Assembly (NCBI GenBank): GCA_964583335.1
Contig: CAZOVG010000004.1
Coordinates: 1-64,000, forward strand
DNA length: 64,000 bases
Origin: JAGNKE01 sp964583335
GTDB lineage: Bacteria; Pseudomonadota; Alphaproteobacteria; Micavibrionales; Micavibrionaceae
Direction: 5' to 3'
Shown here: positions 8,966 through 17,084 of the stretch, piece by piece
Numbering within the stretch: position 1 is the stretch's first letter
How the letters are laid out: every line of letters begins with the position of its first letter
Notes under the pieces: generated by a model
The model's input: the letters and a program-made list of their open reading frames with translations, nothing else
What the model was told of the DNA's origin: nothing
Databases searched by the model: none
Position numbers and translations under genes: made by a program

Positions 8966-9631
8966 ATGTCACTCGATTATCAAAAAGCGCGGGAAAACAT
9001 GGTGGACGGCCAAATTCACACGGCGGGTGTCGTGTCGGAGGGGCTTCTCAACAGTTTCGCGACCGTGCCGCGAGAGATTTTTTTGCCTGAGAAACTTCGC
9101 GGCGTTGCTTATGCGGATGAGGCGCTGGCGATGGGCAAGGGGCGGCACCTGCTGGAGCCCATGGTTCACGGCAAGTTGCTGGAGGCGGCGCGGTTGCGGC
9201 CCGAGGACGTGGTTCTGGATATCGGCGTCGGGGCGGGGTATTCCTCGGCCATTCTGGCTCCTCTGGTGACCACCGTTGTCGCGTTGGACGACAGTAAGCG
9301 TTTTCTGGACAAGGCTGCGCGGCTATGGGAAAAGCTGGGCGTGTGCAACGTTGTTGCCATCGAGCGGGATATGGCGCGCGGTACGCCGGAACATGCGCCG
9401 TTCAGCCTGATTATCATCAATGGTGCGGTCAGCCACATTCCGCAGGATCTCATCGACCAGTTGGAGCCCGGCGGGCGGCTTTTGACCATCCTGAATCCTG
9501 CTCGGGGTATGCTGGGACAGGCTGTTCTTGTTGAGAAAACCACCGGTGCGCATTACAGTGTGTCCCGGCTATTCGATGCCGGGGCGCCGTATTTGCCCGG
9601 GTTTGAGCCTAAATCTGCGTTTGTGTTCTGA
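8966..9631 (+). CDS. Protein-L-isoaspartate O-methyltransferase family protein
   Basis: A 221-residue SAM-dependent methyltransferase of the PCMT family, which methylates isoaspartyl residues as the first step of repair. The start MSLDYQKARENMVDGQ, the FATVPREIFLPE stretch and SAM motif I (VLDIGVGAGYSSAIL) are typical of the alphaproteobacterial members that sit near tolC and popZ. ATG 8966 is chosen because it gives the canonical N-terminus; upstream codons of the open frame look noncoding. It lies upstream of popZ and valS, but tolC, often found between them, is absent. Whether this subfamily acts on isoaspartate is not certain. Confidence 0.87.
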   Translation: MSLDYQKARENMVDGQIHTAGVVSEGLLNSFATVPREIFLPEKLRGVAYADEALAMGKGRHLLEPMVHGKLLEAARLRPEDVVLDIGVGAGYSSAILAPLVTTVVALDDSKRFLDKAARLWEKLGVCNVVAIERDMARGTPEHAPFSLIIINGAVSHIPQDLIDQLEPGGRLLTILNPARGMLGQAVLVEKTTGAHYSVSRLFDAGAPYLPGFEPKSAFVF

Positions 9632-9745
9632 GTATCCGTAATCCGGGCGGCCCTTTTGACCCCGGTTTTTCTTTGATTTTCTCTGCGTTAACAGCTCTGT
9701 GTGACGTTCTGCTTACAAATTTGTTGATTAAATTGGGATAAGTTT

Positions 9746-9776
9746 TTGTCAGAAGCTTTGACAAGGGGCTTATAAT
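9746..9776 (+). promoter_or_regulatory. Candidate popZ promoter with inverted repeat
   Basis: TATAAT at 9771-9776 is preceded by the inverted repeat TTGTCA-GAAGCTT-TGACAA (9746-9764). The left arm resembles a -35 box but lies 19 bp from the -10, longer than ideal. The symmetric arrangement could be an operator. The leader from here to the popZ start would be about 45 nt. Confidence 0.45.
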
Positions 9777-9827
9777 ATTGGAAACTGGAGGGGATTTTGA
9801 ATTCCTTCCCTAACTATACATCCATTC

Positions 9828-10481
9828 ATGGCCGAGCGAGCGAAAAACGAGGAAGATCCGTCGATTGAAGAGATTCTCGATTCAATCCGCCGGATTATTT
9901 CCGACGATGTAGTCGGCGAGCCAGAGGCTGAGCCGGAGCCCGAGCCTGTGGTTGAAGCCAAGCCGGAGCCCGTGCCCGCGCCTGAGCCTGTTGTTGTGCG
10001 CCAGCCAGAGCCCGAGCCGGAACCCGATGTTGTGTTTCTCTCGGAGATCGAGCCGGAATTTGAGGAGCCAGCGGTCGAAGAGGTGCTGGTGCTGACGGAC
10101 CGGGTCGATGAGCCCTTGCCGGAACCCAAGCCGCAGCCTGTCACTCAGGCCGAGCAGATTATCGAAGAGCAAATTGGCAAACAGCCCCTTCAGGTGGATT
10201 TGCGGGATGCTCATGAACCCAAGCCGGAGCCGGTCATGGATTTAGGTGCGGATGAAGACGCTGTTTTTACGGAAAAGGTAGAGGCCGAGGCTTATGAGGC
10301 GATTTCGAGCCTCGCGCGCAAGGTGGCCCTCGGTCGGGGGTCGCTCACGCTTGAGGACATCGTCCGGCAGGAGCTGAAACCTCTTCTGCGTGGCTGGCTG
10401 AACCAAAATCTGTCCTCCGTCATCGACCGTTTGGTCCGTGAGGAGCTGGAGCGCGTCTCCAACCGCGTTCTGGAAGATTAA
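9828..10481 (+). CDS. popZ: PopZ-family polar organizing protein (DUF2497)
   Basis: A 217-residue protein with the PopZ layout. A short N-terminal helix (DPSIEEILDSIRRIISDD, residues about 9-26) is followed by a Pro/Glu-rich acidic linker of about 120 residues and a C-terminal helical oligomerisation region (about 155-217) with LEDIVRQELKPLLRGWLNQ and VIDRLVREELERVSNRVLE. In Caulobacter PopZ forms a polar hub that anchors the ParB-parS centromere and signalling proteins. Its place directly upstream of valS supports the call. The linker EPEPEP tracts make the DNA repetitive. There is no Shine-Dalgarno close to the ATG. Confidence 0.88.
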   Translation: MAERAKNEEDPSIEEILDSIRRIISDDVVGEPEAEPEPEPVVEAKPEPVPAPEPVVVRQPEPEPEPDVVFLSEIEPEFEEPAVEEVLVLTDRVDEPLPEPKPQPVTQAEQIIEEQIGKQPLQVDLRDAHEPKPEPVMDLGADEDAVFTEKVEAEAYEAISSLARKVALGRGSLTLEDIVRQELKPLLRGWLNQNLSSVIDRLVREELERVSNRVLED

Positions 10482-10592
10482 GGCCTGTTTTTAGGGCCTC
10501 AACACCCCCCATAAAATCTTGCACTCTTTGGCAAAACCCTTATGATCGCAGGGATTTTTTGACATGCGTACGCAATAGGGCAGGCAAGGCTT

Positions 10593-13238
10593 ATGGACAA
10601 GACATTCGATCCCGAAAACATCGAGGGCCGTCATTATCAGCAGTGGGAGGATTCGGGCGTGTTTTCCTGCAACCCGCAGAGCAACGCGCAGCCTTACTGC
10701 ATCATGATGCCGCCGCCGAACGTCACGGGGTCGCTGCATATGGGCCATGCCCTAAACGGGACCTTGCAGGATGTCCTGATCCGCTATAACCGGATGCGTG
10801 GGCGCGATGCGCTGTGGCAGCCGGGAACGGACCATGCCGGGATCGCGACTCAGATGGTGGTGGAGCGCAAGCTTCAGGAGGAGGGACTGCCCCCCCGCCG
10901 GGAACTGGGGCGCGAGAACTTCCTCAAGCGCGTGTGGGACTGGAAGGAAGAGTCCGGCGGAACCATCGTGCGGCAGATGCGGGCGCTGGGCACGACGCCC
11001 GATTGGGCACGCGAGCGGTTCACCATGGATGAGGGGCTCTCGCACGCCGTGTTGAAGGTGTTCGTGCAGCTTCATAAAGAGGGGCTTATCTACCGCGACA
11101 AGCGGCTCGTGAACTGGGATACCAAACTTCTGACCGCCATTTCCGACCTTGAAGTGGAGGAGCGCGAGCAGAAGGGCCATATGTGGCACCTGCGTTATCC
11201 GATCGAGGGGGAGACGGCGGAATATATCACCGTCGCCACGACCAGGCCGGAGACGATGCTGGGGGATACGGCGGTGGCCGTCCATCCCGACGACGAGCGT
11301 TACAAGCACCTGATCGGCAAGTTCGTGGTTCTGCCCATCGTCGAGCGGATGATCCCGATCATCGCCGACGAATACGCGAACCCGGAGAAGGGCAGCGGGG
11401 CCGTCAAGATCACGCCCGCGCACGATTTCAACGATTTCGAGGTCGGCAAGCGGCATAATCTGCCGATGATCAGCGTGTTCGACCAGCATGGGACTCTGAA
11501 TGGAAACGCGCCCGAGGGATATGCCGGGCTGGACCGGTTCGAGGCGCGGAAAAAGATCCTGGCCGAGCTGGACCAGATGGATCTTCTGGCGGAAGTTGAG
11601 AATATCGTCCACGCCATTCCTTATGGTGACCGCTCGGGGACGATCATTGAGCCGTTCCTGACCGACCAGTGGTATGTGAACGCCGCCGAGATTGCCAAGC
11701 CCGCGATCAAGGCGGTGGAGGAGGGCCGGACCAAGTTCGTGCCCGAAAACTGGACGAATACCTATTATCAGTGGATGCGCAACATCCAGCCGTGGTGCAT
11801 TTCGCGCCAGCTTTGGTGGGGGCATCAGATTCCTGCGTGGTACGGGCCGGACGGCACCGTCTTCGTCGAGGAGACGGAAGAAGAGGCGCTGGCCGCCGCC
11901 GCGAAGCATTTCGGCAAAACGGTCGAACTGAAACGTGACGAGGACGTTCTGGACACTTGGTTTTCCTCAGCTCTGTGGCCGTTCTCCACGCTGGGCTGGC
12001 CGGAGCAGACGCCGGAGCTTTCCCGCTATTACCCGACCGATGTTCTGATCACCGGGTTCGACATCATCTTTTTCTGGGTGGCGCGGATGATGATGATGGG
12101 GCTGCATTTCATGGACGACGTGCCGTTCCGCACGGTCTATGTCCATGCGTTGGTGCGCGATGAGAAGGGGCAGAAAATGTCCAAATCCAAGGGGAACGTC
12201 ATGGACCCGCTGGAGATCACGCAGAAATACGGGGCGGACGCGCTGCGCTTCACCTTGGTCGCCATGGCGGCGCAGGGGCGCGACGTGCGGCTTTCCGAGG
12301 AGCGGATCGAGGGGTACCGGAATTTCGCCACGAAGATCTGGAACGCGACGCGCTATTGCGAGATGAATGATTGTCTGAAGCATGACGGGTTCGACCCGGC
12401 CTCCGCCGCGTTCATTCCGAACCAGTGGATCATCGGCGAAACCGCGAAGGCGCAGGCCGCCATCGACAAGGCGATCGGGGAATACCGGTTCAACGATTCC
12501 GCCGACGCGATCTATCGCTTCGTCTATACGTTCTGCGACTGGTATCTGGAATTCACCAAGCCCTTATTGCAGGAGAGCGGGCCGCATACGGCGGAAATCC
12601 GGCAGACGACGGCGTGGGTGCTGGAGCAAATCCTGATCCTGCTCAATCCGTTCATGCCGTTCATCACGGAGGAGATTTATGTGGTGACCGGGCTGGCGCC
12701 CGATGGGCAACGCCTTCTGGCCTCCGACTGGCCGGAGTATAAGCTGCCCGAGAATAAAGAGGCGGTGGCGGATATGGGCTGGCTGATGCGCACCATCAGC
12801 GAGATCCGCAGCGTGCGCAAGGACCGCAACGTCCCGGCGGGCGCGAAGGTGCCGCTGCTGGTCAAAAACCCAGCCGAGGAGATCAAGAAGCGCCTGTCTG
12901 CCTATGAAGAGATTCTCTTCCGTCTGGCGCGGATCGAGAGTATCGAGATTGTCAGCGCGGCGCCGAAGGGCGCGATCCAGACGGTCGTGGACGATACGGT
13001 TTTGATGCTGCCTATCGCCGGGTTCATCGACGTGGAGAAGGAAAAGCTGAGTCTGGCCCGCGAGATCGAAAAGATCGAGGCGGATATCGGCAAGATCGAC
13101 AAGCAACTCGGCAACGAGCGGTTCGTCGCCAACGCGCCCGAGGAGATCGTGGCCGAGCAACGCGCCCGCAAGGCGGAACTGGAGAGCAAACTGGACAAGC
13201 TGCGCCATGCCCGCTCCCAGCTCAGCGAAGCGGCGTAA
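10593..13238 (+). CDS. valS: Valyl-tRNA synthetase
   Basis: An 881-residue class Ia aminoacyl-tRNA synthetase that charges tRNA-Val and edits misactivated threonine. The HIGH-type motif reads HMGHALNG (near residue 49) and KMSKS precedes KGNVMDPLEI (near 528). The editing domain (TTRPETMLGDTAVAVHP) sits between them, and the anticodon-binding and C-terminal coiled-coil tail (about 815-881) are complete. It follows popZ by 111 bp in the arrangement seen across alphaproteobacteria. A tRNA-Val gene lies at the start of the window. Confidence 0.98.
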   Translation: MDKTFDPENIEGRHYQQWEDSGVFSCNPQSNAQPYCIMMPPPNVTGSLHMGHALNGTLQDVLIRYNRMRGRDALWQPGTDHAGIATQMVVERKLQEEGLPPRRELGRENFLKRVWDWKEESGGTIVRQMRALGTTPDWARERFTMDEGLSHAVLKVFVQLHKEGLIYRDKRLVNWDTKLLTAISDLEVEEREQKGHMWHLRYPIEGETAEYITVATTRPETMLGDTAVAVHPDDERYKHLIGKFVVLPIVERMIPIIADEYANPEKGSGAVKITPAHDFNDFEVGKRHNLPMISVFDQHGTLNGNAPEGYAGLDRFEARKKILAELDQMDLLAEVENIVHAIPYGDRSGTIIEPFLTDQWYVNAAEIAKPAIKAVEEGRTKFVPENWTNTYYQWMRNIQPWCISRQLWWGHQIPAWYGPDGTVFVEETEEEALAAAAKHFGKTVELKRDEDVLDTWFSSALWPFSTLGWPEQTPELSRYYPTDVLITGFDIIFFWVARMMMMGLHFMDDVPFRTVYVHALVRDEKGQKMSKSKGNVMDPLEITQKYGADALRFTLVAMAAQGRDVRLSEERIEGYRNFATKIWNATRYCEMNDCLKHDGFDPASAAFIPNQWIIGETAKAQAAIDKAIGEYRFNDSADAIYRFVYTFCDWYLEFTKPLLQESGPHTAEIRQTTAWVLEQILILLNPFMPFITEEIYVVTGLAPDGQRLLASDWPEYKLPENKEAVADMGWLMRTISEIRSVRKDRNVPAGAKVPLLVKNPAEEIKKRLSAYEEILFRLARIESIEIVSAAPKGAIQTVVDDTVLMLPIAGFIDVEKEKLSLAREIEKIEADIGKIDKQLGNERFVANAPEEIVAEQRARKAELESKLDKLRHARSQLSEAA

Positions 13239-13275
13239 CGTGTTTTGTTAAGGATTTTGCGCGTAGAATCGTTCC

Positions 13276-13914
13276 ATGGGCCCTTCTTCACTCGATCAGG
13301 AGACTTTGCGCACGCGGTTCGCCGGGTATGTGAAAGGCGAGGCGGCGGCCTTACGGGATACGTCGCTGGTCCTGAAGCGGATCGGCATGATCGGCGCGAC
13401 GCCGCAGCGCGGGCAGATCACCGATTATGACGCGATTTATCTTGAACGGGCGCTGGCCGAGATCGCGGATATGGGCGTGCCCGTGGCGCCGGATTTCGAA
13501 GTGGTCTACGCCAACATGGACCCGCGATACGGCGGCGTGGACGTTCTTGAAGACGGAACGGATTTCGAGGCGGATATCTGGATCACCTGCTTTCTGCCCA
13601 AGACCGACGCGCAATATCGGGATTTCGCCGACCGTTTTATTCAGCTGGGGCATGACAACCATCTTTACAGCCCGCATGACGACAACGACACAGCGTGGGC
13701 GCGGGCGGCGCTGCGCAACAAGGTCAAGGTGATCGTCACGATGGGGCTGGAGCGGGAAATCAATGAGGATGCGTTCCTGACCCGGGGCAACCATTTCGCG
13801 ATGTTGCGGACGATGGGGCAGGGTAAGCTCAAGAGCGGCGCGGTTCTGGCGCATCAGGGGTATCTCACCGAGCTGCGGAACACGCTGGCCAACGACCGCG
13901 ATTTTACGCCTTAA
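13276..13914 (+). CDS. Conserved hypothetical protein
   Basis: A 212-residue soluble protein that I do not recognise. It begins MGPSSLDQETLRTRF and has no signal peptide or membrane segment. Features are a Gly-rich hinge (RIGMIGATPQRGQ), an acidic stretch with DGTDFEADIW, and YSPHDDNDTAWARAALRNKVKVIVTMG near the middle. Codon use and GC match the neighbours, so it looks like a real gene. It starts 37 bp after valS and 68 bp before the next gene on the same strand, and could be cotranscribed with either. Confidence 0.75.
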   Translation: MGPSSLDQETLRTRFAGYVKGEAAALRDTSLVLKRIGMIGATPQRGQITDYDAIYLERALAEIADMGVPVAPDFEVVYANMDPRYGGVDVLEDGTDFEADIWITCFLPKTDAQYRDFADRFIQLGHDNHLYSPHDDNDTAWARAALRNKVKVIVTMGLEREINEDAFLTRGNHFAMLRTMGQGKLKSGAVLAHQGYLTELRNTLANDRDFTP

Positions 13915-13982
13915 CGCGCTGTTTTTCCTGTTTTCCTTACAAAAAGTTGCCGTTTTCCGCCAAAACCCTGTATTTTTAAATC

Positions 13983-15053
13983 ATGATAAAAACAATACGG
14001 GGTGATTTTGCGGGGGTCGTGGGGCAGGAGGGCGTTGCCGCGCTGTCGCTTGAAGGCGACTCGCTTGATGTGCGCCCGGTCATGGACGATCTGGCCCGGC
14101 TGATCCGAGAGCGGAAGGGCGACAAGCCTCTGGTCATTCTGACGGGCGAGGTTCACGATGTGGCTTCGCATGTCCTGCTTCCCCAGATTGCGATGCAAAG
14201 CGCGCGGATGGCCGACCCCGGTTTTACGATCGCGCATGGGATTGAGCGTTCGCATAATCTTCTGGATCTTCTTCTGCGCGACCGCGACCCGCGTGAGGTC
14301 TCGGCGGATTTGACTCTGGCGCAGGCCTATATGCAATATGAGCATCCTCAGGGTGCGCCGATCACGCGGCGGAATGTCATGGATTACTGTATCCGGCACA
14401 AGATTCCCGTTCAGGCCGTCGATACGGCGGGTTCGCCGGACGGGGACGGGTATCTGGACCAGAGCGAGCCCTCGACCCGGGCGCTGGTCGAGATTTACGC
14501 GCCCAAGCTTTTGGGGGAGCAAATTCCCGGCAACAACGCCGAGGGGCTTCGTCTGCGCAATCTTATGGCTCTGCACCGGATGAAGCAGGATATCGCGCAT
14601 ACCGGGGCGGATGTTTACGTCGTGCCGTATGGCGGGGCGCATCTGCTGGGCTGGAAACGCATGGAGGATATGAACGAGGGGCCGTTCCCCACGAAAGAAT
14701 CTCTAGGCCAGCTTTTGCACGATGACGCGGATGTCGATGTTTTGATTCTCTTTTCAAACCATCCCCGGTTCGGGACCGAGAAAATTCCTGAGGATGTCGA
14801 TCCGGCGCTTTTGGGCAGCACGGTCGTCATTGACGGTCTGAGCCCACAGGATTTCTGGCAGAAACGCGAGAATGCGGCGGAGGTCAACGCCGATCTTGGG
14901 GTGCAGGAGGCCGCGTTTCTGCGCGAGATGGCGCGGCAATCGGGCGGGGCGCTGGAGCTTTCCGACGAGGTTTCGCAGATGGCGGCGTTCGAGCCGGTTG
15001 TCGTAACGGACAGTCCGGCCGATTGGGGAGCCGAGCGGCATTACGAAACCTGA
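13983..15053 (+). CDS. Uncharacterised protein, possibly TraB/ChaN-like
   Basis: A 356-residue protein without a signal peptide. Two motifs suggest the ChaN/TraB/TIKI superfamily (haem-binding or metalloprotease-like fold): an early strand-turn LVILTGEVHDVASHVLLPQ (about residues 49-67) resembling the family GE-x-H motif, and VYVVPYGGAHLLGWKRME (about 211-228) resembling its late GAgH motif. A third segment, IERSHNLLD, adds histidine. The fold call is inference from motif shape only. The C-terminus is acidic and Ala/Glu-rich. The gene ends 13 bp before a strong bidirectional terminator. Confidence 0.6.
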   Translation: MIKTIRGDFAGVVGQEGVAALSLEGDSLDVRPVMDDLARLIRERKGDKPLVILTGEVHDVASHVLLPQIAMQSARMADPGFTIAHGIERSHNLLDLLLRDRDPREVSADLTLAQAYMQYEHPQGAPITRRNVMDYCIRHKIPVQAVDTAGSPDGDGYLDQSEPSTRALVEIYAPKLLGEQIPGNNAEGLRLRNLMALHRMKQDIAHTGADVYVVPYGGAHLLGWKRMEDMNEGPFPTKESLGQLLHDDADVDVLILFSNHPRFGTEKIPEDVDPALLGSTVVIDGLSPQDFWQKRENAAEVNADLGVQEAAFLREMARQSGGALELSDEVSQMAAFEPVVVTDSPADWGAERHYET

Positions 15054-15066
15054 TTCCGCGCGCCGC

Positions 15067-15099
15067 AAAAACAAAGCCCCCGATCGCCGGGGGCTTTTT
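15067..15099. terminator. Bidirectional terminator between convergent genes
   Basis: The stem AAAGCCCCCG/CGGGGGCTTT has a tight loop and flanking A-run and T-run (AAAAACAAAG before, CTTTTTG after). It sits between the plus-strand gene ending at 15053 and rpmE ending at 15125 on the other strand, so it can serve both. Confidence 0.9.
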
Positions 15100-15124
15100 G
15101 TAATTCTGTCGATCGCAATTCGGA

Positions 15125-15364
15125 TCAGTCTTTTTTCTTGCCTGCGGAGGTCAGGAAGCTGCCGTAGCGGCTTTCGAACTTGTCGAGCTGGCCCTTTTCG
15201 ATCACCTTGGAGGTTCCGCCCTGCCATGCGGGGTGGGAGAGGGGGTCAACGTCGAGCTTCAGCACATCGCCGGGCTTGCCGTAGGTGCTGCGCGTCTTGT
15301 ATTCGCTGCCATCGGTCATAACAACCGTGATCTCGTGGTAGTCGGGGTGAATATCGGCCTTCAT
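15125..15364 (-). CDS. rpmE: 50S ribosomal protein L31
   Basis: A 79-residue L31 that joins the large subunit to the small subunit head. The N-terminal MKADIHPDYHEITVVMTDG and the DPLSHPAWQGG segment identify it. It has no cysteines, so it belongs to the zinc-independent C-minus group, as is usual in alphaproteobacteria. It stands alone, is convergent with the preceding gene across a strong terminator, and is divergent from epmA. Confidence 0.96.
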   Translation of the reverse strand: MKADIHPDYHEITVVMTDGSEYKTRSTYGKPGDVLKLDVDPLSHPAWQGGTSKVIEKGQLDKFESRYGSFLTSAGKKKD

Positions 15365-15485
15365 GTCCGTGTTCCCATTCCTAAATCTTTGTTTTCAAGC
15401 GCTTATGGGCGCTTTTCATCTTGAATGAAGCGGCTTTTTAGCGTTAATTCCGCTGGATTGCAAGTGTTTTTTGAGGAGAGCGGCT

Positions 15486-16532
15486 TTGCATACGGATTGG
15501 TGGTACCCGCAAAAATTCGCAGAAAAGCGGCCTTTTTTAGAGAAGCGCTCCCGGATCGTGCGGGCGATCCGCGACTTTTTCGACGGTCAGGGGTTTATCG
15601 AGGTGCAGACCCCGGTCCTGCAGGTCTGCCCGGTCATGGATACACATATTCATGCGTTCGAGACGATTCTCAAGGGGCCGGACCTTCAGCCCTCGGCACG
15701 GCTTTATCTTCAGACCAGCCCGGAATTCGATATGAAAAAGCTGATGACCGCCGGGGTGGAGCGGCTATATCAGATCTGTCCTGTTTTTCGGAACGGAGAG
15801 GGATCGCGGCTGCACAGCCCGGAATTCACCATGCTGGAATGGTACCGGGCGGGCGGGGCGGATTACCGGGCGCTGATGACAGATTGTGAGGCGTTGCTGG
15901 GGTGCGTGGCGCAGGCGGCGGGCGCGGCGCAATTTTCCCACCGGGGCAAGGTTTGCGATCCGTTCGCGGCGGCGCGGCGGATCAGCGTTCTGGAAGCTTT
16001 TTCGGAGTATGCGGATATCGACCTCGACACGCATCTGGACGATGTGGACGGGTTTGCCTATGCCGCGCGGCAGGCGGGCATCCGGGTGGTGGAGGGCGAC
16101 CGTTGGGACGATATCTTCTTCGCGGTGATGGCGGCGAAGATCGAGCCGTTTCTGGGGCAGGGCGCGCCTACGATTTTGTATGACTATCCGGTGTGTCTGG
16201 CTTCGCTGTCGCGCCGGAAGCCCAGCGATCCGCGCCTTGCGGAGCGTTTCGAGCTTTATGTCTGCGGGGTGGAGTTGGCCAACGCCTTCAGCGAGTTGAC
16301 CGACGCGGCGGAGCAGCGGGCGCGGTTCGCGGCGGAAATGGCGCTCAAAAATCGGCTCTATAACGAAACATATCCGGCGGACGAGTCGTTTCTAAGGGCG
16401 CTGGATTTCGGTCTGCCCGAGTCGGCGGGGATCGCGCTGGGGGTGGACCGGCTGGTCATGCTGGCCACCGGGGCGGAGGATATTTCGCAGGTGCTCTGGG
16501 CGCCGGTTCAGAATTCTTCGAGCAAAGCCTAA
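15486..16532 (+). CDS. epmA: Elongation factor P-lysine lysyltransferase (EpmA/GenX)
   Basis: A 348-residue paralogue of the class II LysRS catalytic core, lacking the anticodon-binding domain. It attaches (R)-beta-lysine to a lysine of EF-P to help ribosomes pass polyproline. Class II motif 2 (VFRNGEGSRLHSPEFTMLEWYR) and motif 3 (GIALGVDRLVMLATG) are present. The start is read as TTG 15486 because GAGGAG lies 7 nt upstream; a TTG at 15471 is in frame but has no ribosome site. The partners epmB and efp are not adjacent. Polyproline tracts in PopZ and TolA in this window are plausible clients. Confidence 0.9.
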   Translation: MHTDWWYPQKFAEKRPFLEKRSRIVRAIRDFFDGQGFIEVQTPVLQVCPVMDTHIHAFETILKGPDLQPSARLYLQTSPEFDMKKLMTAGVERLYQICPVFRNGEGSRLHSPEFTMLEWYRAGGADYRALMTDCEALLGCVAQAAGAAQFSHRGKVCDPFAAARRISVLEAFSEYADIDLDTHLDDVDGFAYAARQAGIRVVEGDRWDDIFFAVMAAKIEPFLGQGAPTILYDYPVCLASLSRRKPSDPRLAERFELYVCGVELANAFSELTDAAEQRARFAAEMALKNRLYNETYPADESFLRALDFGLPESAGIALGVDRLVMLATGAEDISQVLWAPVQNSSSKA

Positions 16533-16588
16533 ACACACTGACGTTTTCCGTGAAGCTGAGGACGTTTTTTCAGTCGTCCATTTCAAAG

Positions 16589-16626
16589 TCAAAATTATTT
16601 TGATTGATTCAAAATTTTTAATGAAT
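16589..16626. promoter_or_regulatory. Two tandem palindromes, probable Fur/PerR-type operators
   Basis: TCAAAATTATTTTGA (16589-16603) is a perfect 7-1-7 palindrome. It abuts a 24-bp near-palindrome (16603-16626) with 20 of 24 symmetric positions. Both are AT-rich against a GC-rich background and end 11 bp before the start of the Fur-like gene. Their size and composition fit Fur/PerR boxes, so autoregulation of the regulator-katG unit by peroxide or iron status is the natural reading. Confidence 0.65.
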
Positions 16627-16637
16627 ATATTTTCTTC

Positions 16638-17084
16638 ATGAAAATTGCTCCCGAAGAATTGCTAAGACAACATAATTTGAGCTTAACAGCCGTTCGTCTG
16701 GCCCTTCTTGAAGCACTCCATGAAAATCCGCATTCGGATGCCGCGCGCATTTTTGATGTGGTTCACAATAAGATTGCGGCCGCTTCAAAACAGGCGATCT
16801 ATAACAACCTCAATACGCTGGTCGAATGCGGGATCGTGCGCGAGATCAAGCCCAAGGGGCATGTTTCGCTTTATGAGACGCGGACGGGGGACAACCACCA
16901 CCATATCGTCTGCCGCAGCTGCGAGCGCGTCTTCGATACGGATTGCCATGATTGCGCGCCATGTCTTATACCCAAAGACAGCCACGGTTTCGTGATCGAC
17001 GAGGCCGAAGTGATTTTCTGGGGCACATGCCCCTCTTGTCAAAACAACCACAACGCAAAAGGAAAACACGATGCAAAATGCTAA
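16638..17084 (+). CDS. Fur-family transcriptional repressor (PerR/FurA-like)
   Basis: A 148-residue Fur-superfamily regulator. The N-terminal winged helix (residues about 1-80) has LTAVRLALLEAL and the recognition helix AASKQAIYNNLNTLVE. The C-terminal dimerisation part has the metal-site HHH-IVC (His87-89) and two structural-zinc pairs, Cys92-x2-Cys95 and Cys131-x2-Cys134. Its stop overlaps the katG start by 14 bp, the arrangement of furA-katG pairs, so peroxide sensing and repression of katG are likely. Discriminating PerR from Fur would need the regulatory-site residues tested. Two palindromes precede it. Confidence 0.9.
   Translation: MKIAPEELLRQHNLSLTAVRLALLEALHENPHSDAARIFDVVHNKIAAASKQAIYNNLNTLVECGIVREIKPKGHVSLYETRTGDNHHHIVCRSCERVFDTDCHDCAPCLIPKDSHGFVIDEAEVIFWGTCPSCQNNHNAKGKHDAKC

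Noticed and set aside
9900..10240. DNA tandem repeats in popZ
   Set aside because: They arise from the Pro-Glu codon alternation of the acidic linker and have no fixed unit; expected for PopZ proteins.
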